DNA of 64,000 nt, taken from the NCBI GenBank assembly GCA_903904685.1, contig CAIVDS010000026.1, forward strand, positions 124,001 to 188,000, read 5' to 3'. The translations under genes and the position numbers were made by a program. Shown piece after piece: positions 1 to 9,205 of the stretch. The notes beneath the pieces are model-generated. The model ran no database searches and was not told the origin of the DNA. It saw only the letters and a program-made list of their open reading frames with translations. This stretch comes from an uncultured Verrucomicrobiota bacterium (GTDB lineage: Bacteria; Verrucomicrobiota; Verrucomicrobiia; Opitutales; Opitutaceae). The stretch's first letter is position 1. The number at the start of each line of letters is the position of its first letter.

Positions 1-761
1 TTCGGAAAGAGCCGATCGAGTTCGTGGTTGATGACCTTCGCGAGCACGGGGAACGGCTTCACCGAGTCGTCATACGGCGCGGGAAAACCGCCGCCGATGT
101 CGAGGAGGTTCATCTTGGTGTAGCCTCGGGCGCGGGCCTCCTTGAAGATGTTGGCGGAGAGGCTGAGCGCCTGCACGTAGTTGTCGAAGTTCGTCGTCTG
201 GCTGCCGACGTGAAAGCTGACGCCCTCGACGGTGAGTCCGAGCTTGTCGGCGGCAAGGATGAGGTCGACAGCCTCACCGGGAGGCGCACCGAACTTGGAC
301 GAGAGTTCGACCATCGCGCCGGTGTTGGGAACTTTCAAGCGCAACACGAGCCCGGCGTCGGGTGCATGCCGTTTGATTTTTTGTATTTCCTCGAGATTGT
401 CGAAGGTGACGAGCGGCTTGTATTGGTTGAGCTCCTCCAGCGTCTCGGTGGGCTTCGTGGGATTCGCATAAATGATCTTGTCCCAAATCCAGTCCTGCCG
501 CGCCTTCGCCGGAAGGTTCTTGATGTTGTCGTGGACGATCATGAACTCCGGCATCGAGGCCACGTCGAAACTCGCGCCCTCCCTGTAAAGCGTGCGGACA
601 ATCGCGGGGTCGGGGTTGGCCTTGACGGCGTAATATACCTGCACGCGCGGCAGATGCTTCCGAAACAGGCGGTAGGCTTTCCGCAGAGCATCGTGATCCA
701 CCACGAAAAGCGGTGTACCATGTTTTTTGCCGAGTTCTTGGAGCCGCTTGAGTGAGATCAT
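1..761 (-). CDS. PLP-dependent ornithine/lysine-type decarboxylase (fold III), 3' end cut by window edge
   Basis: Group IV (alanine-racemase fold) decarboxylase that should convert ornithine or lysine to putrescine or cadaverine in the cytosol. Visible: the PLP-lysine motif YYAVKANPDP with Lys47, the HVGSQ segment, and the glycine-rich DIGGGFPAPYD that holds the PLP phosphate. The reading frame is open from the ATG at 761 to the left edge (about 253 residues of a normal 370-400), so the C-terminal catalytic Cys is not seen. Homospermidine synthase lies directly upstream on the same strand, which favours an ornithine decarboxylase feeding putrescine to it. Carboxynorspermidine decarboxylase is the main alternative, but the YAVKAN motif fits the ornithine/lysine group better. 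Confidence 0.85.
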   Translation of the reverse strand, partial: MISLKRLQELGKKHGTPLFVVDHDALRKAYRLFRKHLPRVQVYYAVKANPDPAIVRTLYREGASFDVASMPEFMIVHDNIKNLPAKARQDWIWDKIIYANPTKPTETLEELNQYKPLVTFDNLEEIQKIKRHAPDAGLVLRLKVPNTGAMVELSSKFGAPPGEAVDLILAADKLGLTVEGVSFHVGSQTTNFDNYVQALSLSANIFKEARARGYTKMNLLDIGGGFPAPYDDSVKPFPVLAKVINHELDRLFP

Positions 762-787
762 GGTAGTGGAGTGTGTCTGGTTTATTT

Positions 788-822
788 TGCCGGTCCGTCG
801 GTTGGACGACAACGGACCGGCA
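788..822 (-). repeat. Perfect 11-bp inverted repeat between homospermidine synthase and decarboxylase genes
   Basis: The arms tgccggtccgt (788-798) and acggaccggca (812-822) pair perfectly around a 13-base loop. No T-run follows the stem on either strand, so it is not a standard intrinsic terminator. It lies in the 95-base gap inside a likely two-gene transcript and may act in partial termination or mRNA end protection (inference). Confidence 0.55.
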
Positions 823-856
823 TGGGGATTAAAAACCTTCGGCGTGCGCAGGCTAC

Positions 857-2317
857 TCAGGCCTCGTGTTCGCCGATGAGGAAGTTCTTGAACTGCCACG
901 GATCCTTCCGGTCGAGATCCTGCTTGTTGTAACCCTTGAAGGCGTTTCCGCGCTCCGCGAGCGGCGTCCAGTCCTTCGGTGTCGAAATCCACTTGCCGAG
1001 GTAGGGTTTCGCGATGTCGAGAATGTAATCGTGGGGGAGGTCGTCGGGCACGCGAACGCCCTCGAGCGGGTTCTCGATCATCCACATCGACGCGGCGACA
1101 ACCGAGATCGCAACCTGCATCGTCGTGGCGTTCTGGTGCGGCACGAGGCGGCGGGATTCCTCGATGCTCAGGTCGCTGCCGACCCACCAGGAATTGTAAC
1201 CGTGGCCCATGATGAGCGCACCTAAGATATCGGCACCGGTGGTGATCTCGTCATTCATGATGCGCTGGTTGGCGTTCAACTTGTAGTTGTAGCCGCGCAT
1301 TTCGTTCAACGAGGCGATGGCCATGTCGCACGGGCAGTAGGCGTAGTGGACGGTCGGGCGGTAGACCGCCTTCTTGCCGTCCCACACCGTGAGCTTGTCG
1401 GAAATCGTAAACGCCTCGCCATGACGGACGACCATGCCCTGGATCGAGTAATTCGGCACCCATGAGCGGACCCACATATTGATGCCCATGCGCGCGACGC
1501 AAATCTGGTTCTTGGGTCCTTCCTTGTGCTGGTAGGCGAGCGCGGGGAGCTGCTTCTCGTGCGTGCCCCAGCCCATCTCGGCCGTCGTCGTGCCTTCCTC
1601 GCGGAAGCCCTCGATACTCCACGTGTTCACAAACTCGTCGACCTGCTTCGGCTTGTTCGTGATCTGCGTGTCGCGTTCGCTGCAATGGATGACCTTCACG
1701 CCGAGCGCCTGCGCGAGCTGGTTGAAACTACGGTCCTTGATAAACTGGGCGACACTCTCGGCGGCGCGGCCCTTGATTTTCTTGTCGGCGAGGCTGGCGT
1801 TGCCGATGTCGATGAGACCCTGCTTGGTGAAATGGGAAATGAGACCGGGGTTGGCGCCATGCTCGATGACGGCGGTCGCACCCTTACCCTTCCACTTCGA
1901 GATCATGCGGCGCAGATTCATGTGGCGCCAGTAAAGCGTCTTCTCGGTGGGATGCTGGTTCGGGCCGACCGCGTAGGGATCCCAGAGCTCGGTGGACGTG
2001 TTGATATAACGCACGCCATTGTCACGGCACCATTGAAGGACGACGCAGGCGTCGATGTTCCACGCAAGATCGATCAGGAGGTCGCCCGCGCCGACATGCT
2101 TGGCGAGCAGCTTGCCGAGGTTTTCCTCGGTCACGCGGTCGCGCACGAAGCGGACGCCCTTGGCCGTCCATTTTTTCAACTTTTCGGAGCGATCCTCAAA
2201 ATCCATCACCGTGACGTTTTTTGCCGGCACTGTGATGTGCTTGAAAAGAATGGGCAGGGTGCACTCGGCGACCGCGCCGTAGCCGACGAAGAGGATTTTG
2301 TTTTTGAATTCGATCAT
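857..2317 (-). CDS. hss: Homospermidine synthase
   Basis: A 486-residue enzyme of the saccharopine-dehydrogenase-like fold that makes homospermidine from putrescine with NAD as recycled cofactor. The N-terminus has a Rossmann motif (ILFVGYGAVAECTLPIL, about residues 9-25), followed by the Asp-rich VMDFEDRSEK segment. WNIDACVV, STELWDPY and HGANPGLIS are typical of the family. Length matches bacterial homospermidine synthases (about 470-490). The start is the ATG at 2317; upstream sequence has no recognisable SD. The decarboxylase follows 95 bases downstream, giving a short pathway from ornithine to homospermidine. Confidence 0.9.
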   Translation of the reverse strand: MIEFKNKILFVGYGAVAECTLPILFKHITVPAKNVTVMDFEDRSEKLKKWTAKGVRFVRDRVTEENLGKLLAKHVGAGDLLIDLAWNIDACVVLQWCRDNGVRYINTSTELWDPYAVGPNQHPTEKTLYWRHMNLRRMISKWKGKGATAVIEHGANPGLISHFTKQGLIDIGNASLADKKIKGRAAESVAQFIKDRSFNQLAQALGVKVIHCSERDTQITNKPKQVDEFVNTWSIEGFREEGTTTAEMGWGTHEKQLPALAYQHKEGPKNQICVARMGINMWVRSWVPNYSIQGMVVRHGEAFTISDKLTVWDGKKAVYRPTVHYAYCPCDMAIASLNEMRGYNYKLNANQRIMNDEITTGADILGALIMGHGYNSWWVGSDLSIEESRRLVPHQNATTMQVAISVVAASMWMIENPLEGVRVPDDLPHDYILDIAKPYLGKWISTPKDWTPLAERGNAFKGYNKQDLDRKDPWQFKNFLIGEHEA

Positions 2318-2433
2318 GGTTTAAAAGAGATGAAGCTGCGGACTTTGCTGGACTCCTGCGCGCAGTGACAAGAGTTTTTCTATGCGCCAACGAGAAGTTC
2401 ACACGTGTGAGAAATGTTCCGGATAACCGGACA

Positions 2434-2468
2434 ACAAAAAGCCGCCTCTCTTGCGGAGAAGGCGGCTT
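2434..2468 (-). terminator. Rho-independent terminator after rpsI
   Basis: Read on the minus strand, a 9-bp stem (aagccgcct / aggcggctt, at 2460-2468 and 2439-2447) is followed by TTTTTG. It lies just downstream of the rpsI stop codon at 2492. Confidence 0.85.
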
Positions 2469-2491
2469 GTGAAAAATCTAACTGATCGGGA

Positions 2492-2890
2492 TCAGCGCTT
2501 CGAGAACTGGAAGCGCTTGCGGGCACCGGGCTGGCCGGGCTTCTTGCGCTCTTTTTCGCGAGGATCGCGCATCAGGTGGCCGGCCTTCTTGAGGGCGGCG
2601 CGGAGTTCAGGGTTGAGCTTCTGGAGCGCGCGAGCGATGCCGTGGGCGGTTGCCCCGGCCTGGCCGGAAACACCACCACCGGAAACGTTGACCTCGACAT
2701 CGATTTTGTCGCGGAGCTCAACGGTGAGGAGGGGGCGGAAGGCCTGCTTGGCGAAATTCTCGTGCGAGAAATAAGTCTCGAAGTCGCTGCCGTTGGCAAC
2801 GAGCTTGCCGCTGCCTTCGGAAAGGCGGACGCGGGCGGTGGAGGACTTGCGACGGCCGGTGCCGAGGAAAATGACTTTTTCAACGCTCAT
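2492..2890 (-). CDS. rpsI: 30S ribosomal protein S9
   Basis: A 132-residue protein of the small ribosomal subunit whose basic C-terminal tail reaches the tRNA P site. It shows the family marks: GTGRRKSSTARVRL at residues 10-23, VSGGGVSGQAGATAHGIARAL in the middle, and the conserved C-terminal KKPGQPGARKRFQFSKR ending in Lys-Arg. It follows rplM with a 5-base gap, the conserved rplM-rpsI operon. Confidence 0.98.
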   Translation of the reverse strand: MSVEKVIFLGTGRRKSSTARVRLSEGSGKLVANGSDFETYFSHENFAKQAFRPLLTVELRDKIDVEVNVSGGGVSGQAGATAHGIARALQKLNPELRAALKKAGHLMRDPREKERKKPGQPGARKRFQFSKR

Positions 2891-2895
2891 GGTGA

Positions 2896-3324
2896 TCAGA
2901 CGGTGGTCTTGACGGGGCTCTGGGCCTCGTGGGTGTGGGTCGGGCCGGCAAACACGCGCAGCTTCGTCAACATCTGACGGGCAATGCGGTTCTTGGGCAG
3001 CATGCCTTTGACGGCGTGCTCAATGATGAAGGCGGGGTTCTTGGCGCGCATTTGCTCCATGGTCTTGTAGCTTTCGCCACCGACGAAGCCGGAGAAGAAC
3101 ATGAATTTGTTCTGTTCTTCTTTTTTGCCGGTGAGGACGACCTTTTCGGCGTTGATGACCACAACGAAATCGCCGGTATCGACGCTCGGGGTGTAGGAAG
3201 CTTTATGGCGACCGCGGATGAGATTGGCGGCCTTGACCGCGAGACGGCCAAGGACCACGCCCTCGGCATCGATAAGATGCCACTTGGGTTGCACGGTCTC
3301 TTTTTTGGCGAGGAACGTTTTCAT
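2896..3324 (-). CDS. rplM: 50S ribosomal protein L13
   Basis: A 142-residue large-subunit protein that binds 23S rRNA early in assembly. Conserved features are WHLIDAEGVVLGRLA, the RGRHKASYTPS basic loop, DFVVVINAEKV and VKGMLPKNRIARQML. It is the first gene of the rplM-rpsI operon, with a sigma-70-type promoter directly upstream. The leader has no SD-like purine run before the ATG. Confidence 0.98.
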   Translation of the reverse strand: MKTFLAKKETVQPKWHLIDAEGVVLGRLAVKAANLIRGRHKASYTPSVDTGDFVVVINAEKVVLTGKKEEQNKFMFFSGFVGGESYKTMEQMRAKNPAFIIEHAVKGMLPKNRIARQMLTKLRVFAGPTHTHEAQSPVKTTV

Positions 3325-3340
3325 GGGAAAAGGGGTCGAA

Positions 3341-3368
3341 TTGCTAGGGTTTGGCCGATGACTGTCAA
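3341..3368 (-). promoter_or_regulatory. Candidate sigma-70 promoter for rplM-rpsI
   Basis: On the minus strand a perfect TTGACA (3363-3368) is followed after 16 bases by TAGCAA (3341-3346), a 3 of 6 match to the -10 box. Transcription would begin only a few bases before the rplM ATG at 3324. The -35 element is strong and the -10 is weak. Confidence 0.5.
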
Positions 3369-3389
3369 CCCCTGTTTTGCCTTTGTGAA

Positions 3390-3427
3390 TAAAAAACCCG
3401 CCCCTGCCGTGAAGCGGGAGCGGGTTT
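3390..3427 (-). terminator. Rho-independent terminator after the porin-like gene
   Basis: On the minus strand the stem aaacccgc/gcgggttt (3420-3427 with 3394-3401) is followed by a T-run. It separates the porin-like gene (stop at 3463) from the rplM promoter. Confidence 0.8.
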
Positions 3428-3462
3428 GAATAGATAACCAGACGATATTGTCTTAACTCAGC

Positions 3463-4197
3463 TTAGAAGCCGAGGGCCAAGCCGACCGTGTAGTAGAGCT
3501 TGTAGTTTTGACGATAGTTAGAGGTGTTTTCGTCGCTGTAGGCATACTGAAGGCCGCCGGTGAGGGTGGCGTTAGGAGCCAGCTTGTAAGGAACGGTGAC
3601 GCCGGCGCCATAGTAGGTGCCATTGGCCTTGTTCTTGTTGTATTTGCCGGTATTGGGCGTAAAGCCACAGGTCGCGGCGAAATCAAGCGAGGTGCCGAGC
3701 TGCTTGAGGGGAACGCTGTAGCCGATCGAGGCTTGAGCGGTGTAGTTGTCGAGCTTGTAGTCGTAGTAGCCGTAGACGGAAGGCGTGAAGCCAGCGCAGT
3801 TGCCACCGGTCAGCCCGATGTAGGACTCGTAGGTGCTCAGTCCGGTCTTACCACCGAAGGTCTGGCCACGAGCGTAGTTGTAAGACGTGAGACCAGTGTC
3901 GATCTTCCAGTCATTCTGCAGGGGGAAACCATAGCCGAGGTAGAAATCGACTTCGTTGGCTTCGTTGCGGATGGGCTGGTTGGTCCAAACGCCACCGTAG
4001 AAGTTCGTGTAGGTGACTTCAGCGGAGGCTTGGAAGGACGAGTTGCTCTGTTTCTGGCCACGGAACACGTATTCGCTGTTGTAAGAGAAGTCGGTCGTGA
4101 CGTTGTAGGCAGGCTTCGAAGCGGCGACGGAAGCGTCAGCAGCTTGAGCCGAATAGCTCACCGCGAGAGCGGCAAGGATGAGGGCGATCTTTTTCAT
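3463..4197 (-). CDS. TorF/Gcw_chp-family putative outer-membrane beta-barrel protein
   Basis: A 244-residue exported protein. The N-terminus is a signal peptide (MKKIALILAALAVSYSAQA, cut probably after the Ala-Gln-Ala). The mature part alternates aromatic and polar residues as in beta-barrels: YNVTTDFSYNSEYVFRGQKQSN is the hallmark start of the TorF/Gcw_chp porin-like family, and the chain ends in LYYTVGLALGF with a C-terminal Phe, typical of outer-membrane insertion. A role in diffusion of small solutes is likely but the substrate is unknown. It is monocistronic with its own terminator. Confidence 0.8.
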   Translation of the reverse strand: MKKIALILAALAVSYSAQAADASVAASKPAYNVTTDFSYNSEYVFRGQKQSNSSFQASAEVTYTNFYGGVWTNQPIRNEANEVDFYLGYGFPLQNDWKIDTGLTSYNYARGQTFGGKTGLSTYESYIGLTGGNCAGFTPSVYGYYDYKLDNYTAQASIGYSVPLKQLGTSLDFAATCGFTPNTGKYNKNKANGTYYGAGVTVPYKLAPNATLTGGLQYAYSDENTSNYRQNYKLYYTVGLALGF

Positions 4198-4392
4198 AGT
4201 AGTTTTGTAGTTCTGTAGTTCTTCTGTCAGGTTTGCCGATTGAATCGGCGTGGGGCATGCAAAGGATTACTGGATTAAGTTCAAGTCTTTACTCGTATGA
4301 TAATTCGCAGACATTTTGCACATCACTCCGACTGAATCTCATAAAAGCCATTCGCTTTCCTCTAATAAAAACCTAATATATAGTATCTTAAG

Positions 4393-4779
4393 ATGAAAAA
4401 ATGTCTCCTCTTCACCGGATTGTCGGGCCTCACCGGTGTGATGCTCGGTGCGTTTGGTGCTCATGCTCTCTTGGCAACGCTCATAGCCTCCGGCTCCGTT
4501 TCAATATGGGAAACTGCTGTTTTTTATCATATCGCACATTCCGTGGCCATGCTTACCATCAGCCTCCATGCACAACATCACGCGGCAGATCATCGCAAGT
4601 GGCTAGTAGGAATCTGCATCTGCTGGCTGCTCGGCATCCTCTTCTTCTCAGGATCTCTCTACGGGCTCGCTTTGGGAGGACCCAAATGGCTGGGCCCCGT
4701 GACACCCGTGGGTGGCGTCTTCTTATTGGCGGGATGGGGCGGGGTGATGGCGGGAGCCTTAAAATCAAAGCAGATATAA
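4393..4779 (+). CDS. DUF423 family small membrane protein
   Basis: A 128-residue integral membrane protein with about four hydrophobic segments. GLTGVMLGAFGAHAL near the N-terminus, the AVFYHIAHSVAML segment and GSLYGLALGG...VTPVGGVFLLAGW are the standard DUF423 motifs. The biochemical role of the family is unknown. Its stop is 9 bases from the ATG of the CCA-adding enzyme, so the two are probably co-transcribed. The AT-rich 195-base region upstream is shared with the divergent porin-like gene. Confidence 0.85.
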   Translation: MKKCLLFTGLSGLTGVMLGAFGAHALLATLIASGSVSIWETAVFYHIAHSVAMLTISLHAQHHAADHRKWLVGICICWLLGILFFSGSLYGLALGGPKWLGPVTPVGGVFLLAGWGGVMAGALKSKQI

Positions 4780-4788
4780 TTTGGCCTA

Positions 4789-6192
4789 ATGAACATACCC
4801 GACGATTTGAGCACCGTTCTGACTGCCGTGCACCGCGTCGCCCGTCCTCGACTTGCCGGCGGTTGTGTCCGCGACACCTTGCTGGGACTCAAGCCCAAGG
4901 ATTTCGACATCGAGGTGTGGGGAATTTCTTTTGAAGCGCTCCATGCCCTCCTGAAACCTTTTGGCGCGACCGATATCGTGGGCCAGAGCTTCGGCGTGAT
5001 CAAACTCCGGCTGGGATCGGCAGACTACGATTTCAGCCTGCCCCGTCGCGAATCGAAAACCGGCCTCGGGCATCGTGGATTTGCCGTCGCCCCCGACCCC
5101 GACCTGAGTGATGCCGATGCCGCCGCACGCCGCGATTTCACGATCAACGCCATCACCTGCGATCCCTTCACTGGCGAGTTGTTCGACCTGCACGGTGGCC
5201 AACGCGACCTGGCGACCCGCATCCTCCGGCACACCAGTCCGGCCTTTGTCGAAGACCCGTTGCGGGTGCTGCGGGCGTTTCAATTCGCCGCGCGCTTCGA
5301 TTTCTCACTTGCCCCCGAAACCGCCGAACTTTGCCGCAATATGGTCGGCACATATGCCGAGCTACCCGTCGAGCGCGTCTGGGGCGAATGGGACAAGTGG
5401 GCTACACAGGCAACCAAACCCTCACGAGGACTCGCCTTGCTGGAACAAACCGGCTGGCTCGTGCATTTCCCGGAGCTCGCCGCCCTGCGCGGCACATCTC
5501 AAGACCCCGAGTGGCATCCGGAAGGCGATGCGTTGACCCACACCGCCCACTGCTGTGATGCGCTGGTCAACCTCCCTGCTTGGCTCAAAGCCGACGACGA
5601 CCGCCGCCGCACTTTGTTGTTCGCGGTGCTCGCCCATGACTTCGGCAAACCCTCCGCCACTCATCAGGCCGAAAAACACGGACGTCTCCGCTGGATCAGC
5701 CCCGGCCATGAATCGGCTGGCGGACCGCTCGCCGAAACTTTTCTCAGCCGCATCGGCGCCCCCCGCGCCTTGATCGACATGGTGCGCCCGCTCGTCATCC
5801 TCCACATGGTCCACCACAGCGGCGGTGGCGAATTCAGCGACTCTGCCGTCCGCCGTCTCGCCCGCAAACTCCACCCTGCCACCATCGACGACCTGTGCAC
5901 CGTGATGATGGCCGACAGCCTCGGCCGCCCGCCGCTCGACTCATCGGAACCCCACGCGCTCATCGAAAAACTCCGCGACCGATCCCGCGAACTCGCGTTG
6001 CAAAAAACCGCCCCGCAACCGATTCTGCTCGGCCGTCACCTGCTCACCGCCGGCCTGTCCGCCGGCCCCTCGTTCAAGCCCATGCTCGACGCCGCTTTCG
6101 AAGCCCAGCTCGACGGCGCATTCCACGACGAAACCACCGCGCTCATCTGGTTGAAAAATTATTTGAGCGACCACCGTCTGACAAAACCGTGA
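4789..6192 (+). CDS. CCA tRNA nucleotidyltransferase-like protein with HD domain
   Basis: A 467-residue poly(A) polymerase/CCA-adding family protein. The N-terminus has the class II nucleotidyltransferase signature [10 protein letters not shown] (residues 24-33) and the metal-binding DFDIE (38-42); RRDFTINAI and [15 protein letters not shown] follow. A C-terminal HD module is visible ([34 protein letters not shown]). It should repair or add the CCA end of tRNAs. Whether it adds CCA, only A, or only CC cannot be told from sequence. It follows the DUF423 gene closely and precedes transaldolase. Confidence 0.88.
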   Translation: MNIPDDLSTVLTAVHRVARPRLAGGCVRDTLLGLKPKDFDIEVWGISFEALHALLKPFGATDIVGQSFGVIKLRLGSADYDFSLPRRESKTGLGHRGFAVAPDPDLSDADAAARRDFTINAITCDPFTGELFDLHGGQRDLATRILRHTSPAFVEDPLRVLRAFQFAARFDFSLAPETAELCRNMVGTYAELPVERVWGEWDKWATQATKPSRGLALLEQTGWLVHFPELAALRGTSQDPEWHPEGDALTHTAHCCDALVNLPAWLKADDDRRRTLLFAVLAHDFGKPSATHQAEKHGRLRWISPGHESAGGPLAETFLSRIGAPRALIDMVRPLVILHMVHHSGGGEFSDSAVRRLARKLHPATIDDLCTVMMADSLGRPPLDSSEPHALIEKLRDRSRELALQKTAPQPILLGRHLLTAGLSAGPSFKPMLDAAFEAQLDGAFHDETTALIWLKNYLSDHRLTKP

Positions 6193-6239
6193 CAAATCGG
6201 CCGTTCCATCATCAGAATCACCACTCAAACAGCGCATCC

Positions 6240-7187
6240 ATGTCCACCCAACTTGACCAGCTAAAGCAGTTCACCGTCGTCGTCGCCGATACCGGCGACT
6301 TCGCCAGCATGAAGGAATTCGCGCCCCGCGATGCGACCACCAATCCCTCCCTCATCCTCAAGGCCGCCGCAATGCCCGCCTACGCCCCACTCGTGGACGA
6401 AGCCATCAAGGCCGCCGGCCCCGCCGCCACCCTGCCCCAGGTCATCGACCGCTTGCTCGTCGTTTTCGGCCTCGAAATCCTCAAAATCGTTCCCGGCCGC
6501 GTCTCCTCCGAGGTGGACGCCCGCCTATCCTTCGACACCGCCGCCACCGTCGCCAAGGCCCGCGAGATCATCGCCCTCTACGAAAAGGCCGGCATCAGTC
6601 GCAACCGCGTCCTCATCAAAATCGCCTCCACCTGGGAAGGCATCAAGGCCGCCGAACAGCTCGAAAAGGACGGTATCCACTGCAACCTCACCCTCCTCTT
6701 CTCCTTCGCCCAGGCCGTCGCCTGCGCCGAGGCCGGCATCACCCTCATCTCGCCCTTCGTCGGCCGCATCCTCGACTGGCACAAGGCCAAGAAGCCTGAT
6801 GCCAACTTCGTCGGCGCCGCCGACCCCGGCGTGATCTCCGTCACGCAGATCTACACCTACTACAAAAAGTTCGGCTACAAGACCGAGGTCATGGGCGCCT
6901 CCTTCCGCAACATCGGTGAGATCACCGAACTCGCCGGCTGCGACCTCCTCACCATCGCCCCCGCGCTCCTCGCTGAGCTCAAGGCCTCCACCGCCCCGCT
7001 CGTGCGCAAGCTCGACCCGGCCAAAGCGACCTCCGCCGACCTCAAAAAAGTGACCTTCAACGAAGCCGCCTTCCGCTTCGCCCTCAACGAAGACGCCATG
7101 GCCACCGAAAAGACCGCCGAAGGCATACGCCTCTTCTCAGCCGACATCGAGAAGCTCGAACAGCTCATCGCTCAAAAACGCGGCTGA
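6240..7187 (+). CDS. tal: Transaldolase
   Basis: A 315-residue cytosolic enzyme of the non-oxidative pentose phosphate pathway, moving a dihydroxyacetone unit between sugar phosphates. Motifs: [13 protein letters not shown] (about residues 30-42), the Schiff-base region [13 protein letters not shown] with its lysine (about residue 130), [12 protein letters not shown] and [11 protein letters not shown]. The frame stays open far upstream, but homology begins at [12 protein letters not shown], so the ATG at 6240 is chosen. Confidence 0.97.
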   Translation: MSTQLDQLKQFTVVVADTGDFASMKEFAPRDATTNPSLILKAAAMPAYAPLVDEAIKAAGPAATLPQVIDRLLVVFGLEILKIVPGRVSSEVDARLSFDTAATVAKAREIIALYEKAGISRNRVLIKIASTWEGIKAAEQLEKDGIHCNLTLLFSFAQAVACAEAGITLISPFVGRILDWHKAKKPDANFVGAADPGVISVTQIYTYYKKFGYKTEVMGASFRNIGEITELAGCDLLTIAPALLAELKASTAPLVRKLDPAKATSADLKKVTFNEAAFRFALNEDAMATEKTAEGIRLFSADIEKLEQLIAQKRG

Positions 7188-7218
7188 GCTTCCATCCTCT
7201 TCGTCTCGTTTAATCTTC

Positions 7219-7248
7219 CAAGCCGGACGCAAGTCCGGCTTTTCTTTT
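7219..7248 (+). terminator. Rho-independent terminator after transaldolase
   Basis: Stem agccgga (7221-7227) and tccggct (7234-7240) with a 6-base loop, followed by tttctttt. It separates tal from the glycosidase gene whose ATG is at 7254. Confidence 0.85.
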
Positions 7249-7253
7249 GCCAG

Positions 7254-9200
7254 ATGATCCGCGCCTTCCAATGGGACCTCGCCCGCCAGGTCGAGCGCCT
7301 CGACTTCCTCCTCGCGCAGCTCCCCCGCTACGCCGACTGGGGCTACAACGAACTCTACCTCCACCTCGAAGACGCCGTCACCTACCCCAGCCTCCCCGGC
7401 GTCGCCCGGGCCGACGCCTACACGACTCGCGAATTCGAGAAACTCGTCACCACCGCAACCCGCGCCGGCATCAAGGTCGTCCCCATCGTCAATCTCCTCG
7501 GCCACACCCAATACCTCGTCAAAACCCCGGAGCTGCGCGACCTCAACGAACTCCGCGCCCCCGACGGTTCCCCGCTCGAACGCGGCCAGCTCTGCCCGCT
7601 CCACCCGCGCACCCTCGAAGTCGCCGACAAGCTCCTGCGCGACATGGAGCCCTTCTGCATCGCGGGCAAAGTCCACGTCGGCCTCGATGAATCCTTCCAC
7701 CTCGGCAAACACCCGCTCAGCCGCGCCGAGATCGCCCGCATCGGCCTCGCCTCGCATTTCGCGGGCTACGTCAACCGGCTCCATGGCCTCGCCACCGGGC
7801 GCGGTCTGCAAATGGGAATCTGGGCCGACATGCTCGCCTTCATCCCCGAAGCCATCCCGCAGCTCCCGCACGGACTCGCCGCCTACGACTGGTATTATTA
7901 TCCGTTCGACCGCCACCCGCGCGTCGAGCTGTTTAACTTCGCCGAGTGCGACCTCGCCCCCGCGCTCGCCGCGCAAGGCATCGCCTACTGGGGCTGCCCG
8001 ATGAACGGCGGCTTCCGCTACGAACCGCTCCCCGTCTTCGCCGACCGCCTCGGCAACCTCCGCTCCTGGTGGAAACGCTGCCGCCAGACAAACGCCCAAG
8101 GCTTCCTCGTGACGAGTTGGGAATCCAACCGCCTCGCCCTCGAAATGACCACAGTCGTCGATGCCGCCGCCGCCAGCCTCTGGCTCGATCCACAAAACGA
8201 CGACAACGTCGGCATGTTGACGAAAGGCTTCGAACGCGTCTTCGGCAAAACCGGCGCCCGCGAGGCCGCCCGCGCCGCGCTCCGCTGCGACGAACACGCC
8301 TTCGTCGGCTACGCGAAATGGGAACTCAACGACCGCTGGGACGCCGCCGCCGGACCCGAAGGCCCGGCGCGCGCCGCACGCAGCGCCCGTTTTTTCAATC
8401 GCCTCGCAAAACAAAAAAACATCCCAGCGCCCTTTGCCGCCAGCGCCACCTTCAACGCCTATCTCGCCGAGCGCGAAGCCTTCCTCCGCTCCAGCGCCCA
8501 CCTCGTCCAAAAACTCCGCCGTCTCCACGCCCGTAGCCAAACCCAGCTTGTCACGGATTGCGTGACAAAAGCCCTTGCCGCCGCCAACGCCTTTTCCCTG
8601 CGGCTTCGCGAAGGCAGCGTCGCCGCAAAAACTATGTGGCGACGCACGCGCGATTCCAAGGTTGTCTCGCCCAACGAACTCATCCTCGCCCGCGACACCG
8701 TCCGCCTGCGCAACTGGAAACGTTGGCTCAGCGCCTCCGCGAAAAAAACCGCGCACGTCCTCGCCGCCTCGCCGATGCACGGCCGCTGGCAGCTCACCTT
8801 CCTCGTTCACAATCACGCGCCCGCCCTCCAAAAAATCTTCGTCGAACAACAGGCCGCCGACGGCACTTGGACGACGCTGGCCTCACGCTTCACCGTGGAG
8901 TTCTGCGCCCAGGCCGCCCGCCCCGCCGCCAAATTGTACCGTAAGTTTTCCGTGGCGGTGGACGAACCCACCCGCCCGCTCCGCATCGCGCTGCGCGGCG
9001 TCGGCGAGGTCGCCGTGGGCAACGTCGTGCTGACGGACGGCGTGACTGTACGCCATCCGGCGCACTGGCCGGCGCGCGAACGCCGCACAATGGGCTCGCC
9101 CGCGCCGAAGAACGGCTTCCCCGACCTGCATCTCGACCAAAATAGAGATGTGCAACCATTGGTGTTTTACGAAATCCCCAACCCACAGCCCGCCGACTGA
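7254..9200 (+). CDS. Glycoside hydrolase family 20-type protein (beta-N-acetylhexosaminidase-like)
   Basis: A 648-residue protein whose first ~380 residues form a TIM-barrel of GH20 type. YNELYLHLED (31-40), VVPIVNLLGHTQYLVK (75-90) and KVHVGLDESFHLG (139-151) correspond to family landmarks; Asp145-Glu146 occupy the place of the catalytic Asp-Glu pair. MGIWADMLAF and WGCPMNGGF also fit. No signal peptide or lipobox is seen, so it is predicted to be cytoplasmic and may act on small amino-sugar glycosides. The C-terminal third is less conserved and may be a beta-sandwich. The start follows the tal terminator. Substrate is inferred only from the family. Confidence 0.75.
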   Translation: MIRAFQWDLARQVERLDFLLAQLPRYADWGYNELYLHLEDAVTYPSLPGVARADAYTTREFEKLVTTATRAGIKVVPIVNLLGHTQYLVKTPELRDLNELRAPDGSPLERGQLCPLHPRTLEVADKLLRDMEPFCIAGKVHVGLDESFHLGKHPLSRAEIARIGLASHFAGYVNRLHGLATGRGLQMGIWADMLAFIPEAIPQLPHGLAAYDWYYYPFDRHPRVELFNFAECDLAPALAAQGIAYWGCPMNGGFRYEPLPVFADRLGNLRSWWKRCRQTNAQGFLVTSWESNRLALEMTTVVDAAAASLWLDPQNDDNVGMLTKGFERVFGKTGAREAARAALRCDEHAFVGYAKWELNDRWDAAAGPEGPARAARSARFFNRLAKQKNIPAPFAASATFNAYLAEREAFLRSSAHLVQKLRRLHARSQTQLVTDCVTKALAAANAFSLRLREGSVAAKTMWRRTRDSKVVSPNELILARDTVRLRNWKRWLSASAKKTAHVLAASPMHGRWQLTFLVHNHAPALQKIFVEQQAADGTWTTLASRFTVEFCAQAARPAAKLYRKFSVAVDEPTRPLRIALRGVGEVAVGNVVLTDGVTVRHPAHWPARERRTMGSPAPKNGFPDLHLDQNRDVQPLVFYEIPNPQPAD

Positions 9201-9205
9201 GATTC

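Noticed and set aside
24-755. Plus-strand open frame over the decarboxylase
   Set aside because: It is the shadow of the clear PLP-decarboxylase on the minus strand.
5895-6239. Long N-terminal extension of transaldolase
   Set aside because: It overlaps the CCA-enzyme gene in another frame and has Arg/Pro-rich nonsense composition; the conserved protein starts at 6240.
7137-8849. 570-residue minus-strand open frame
   Set aside because: Antisense shadow of the GH20-type gene in high-GC sequence.
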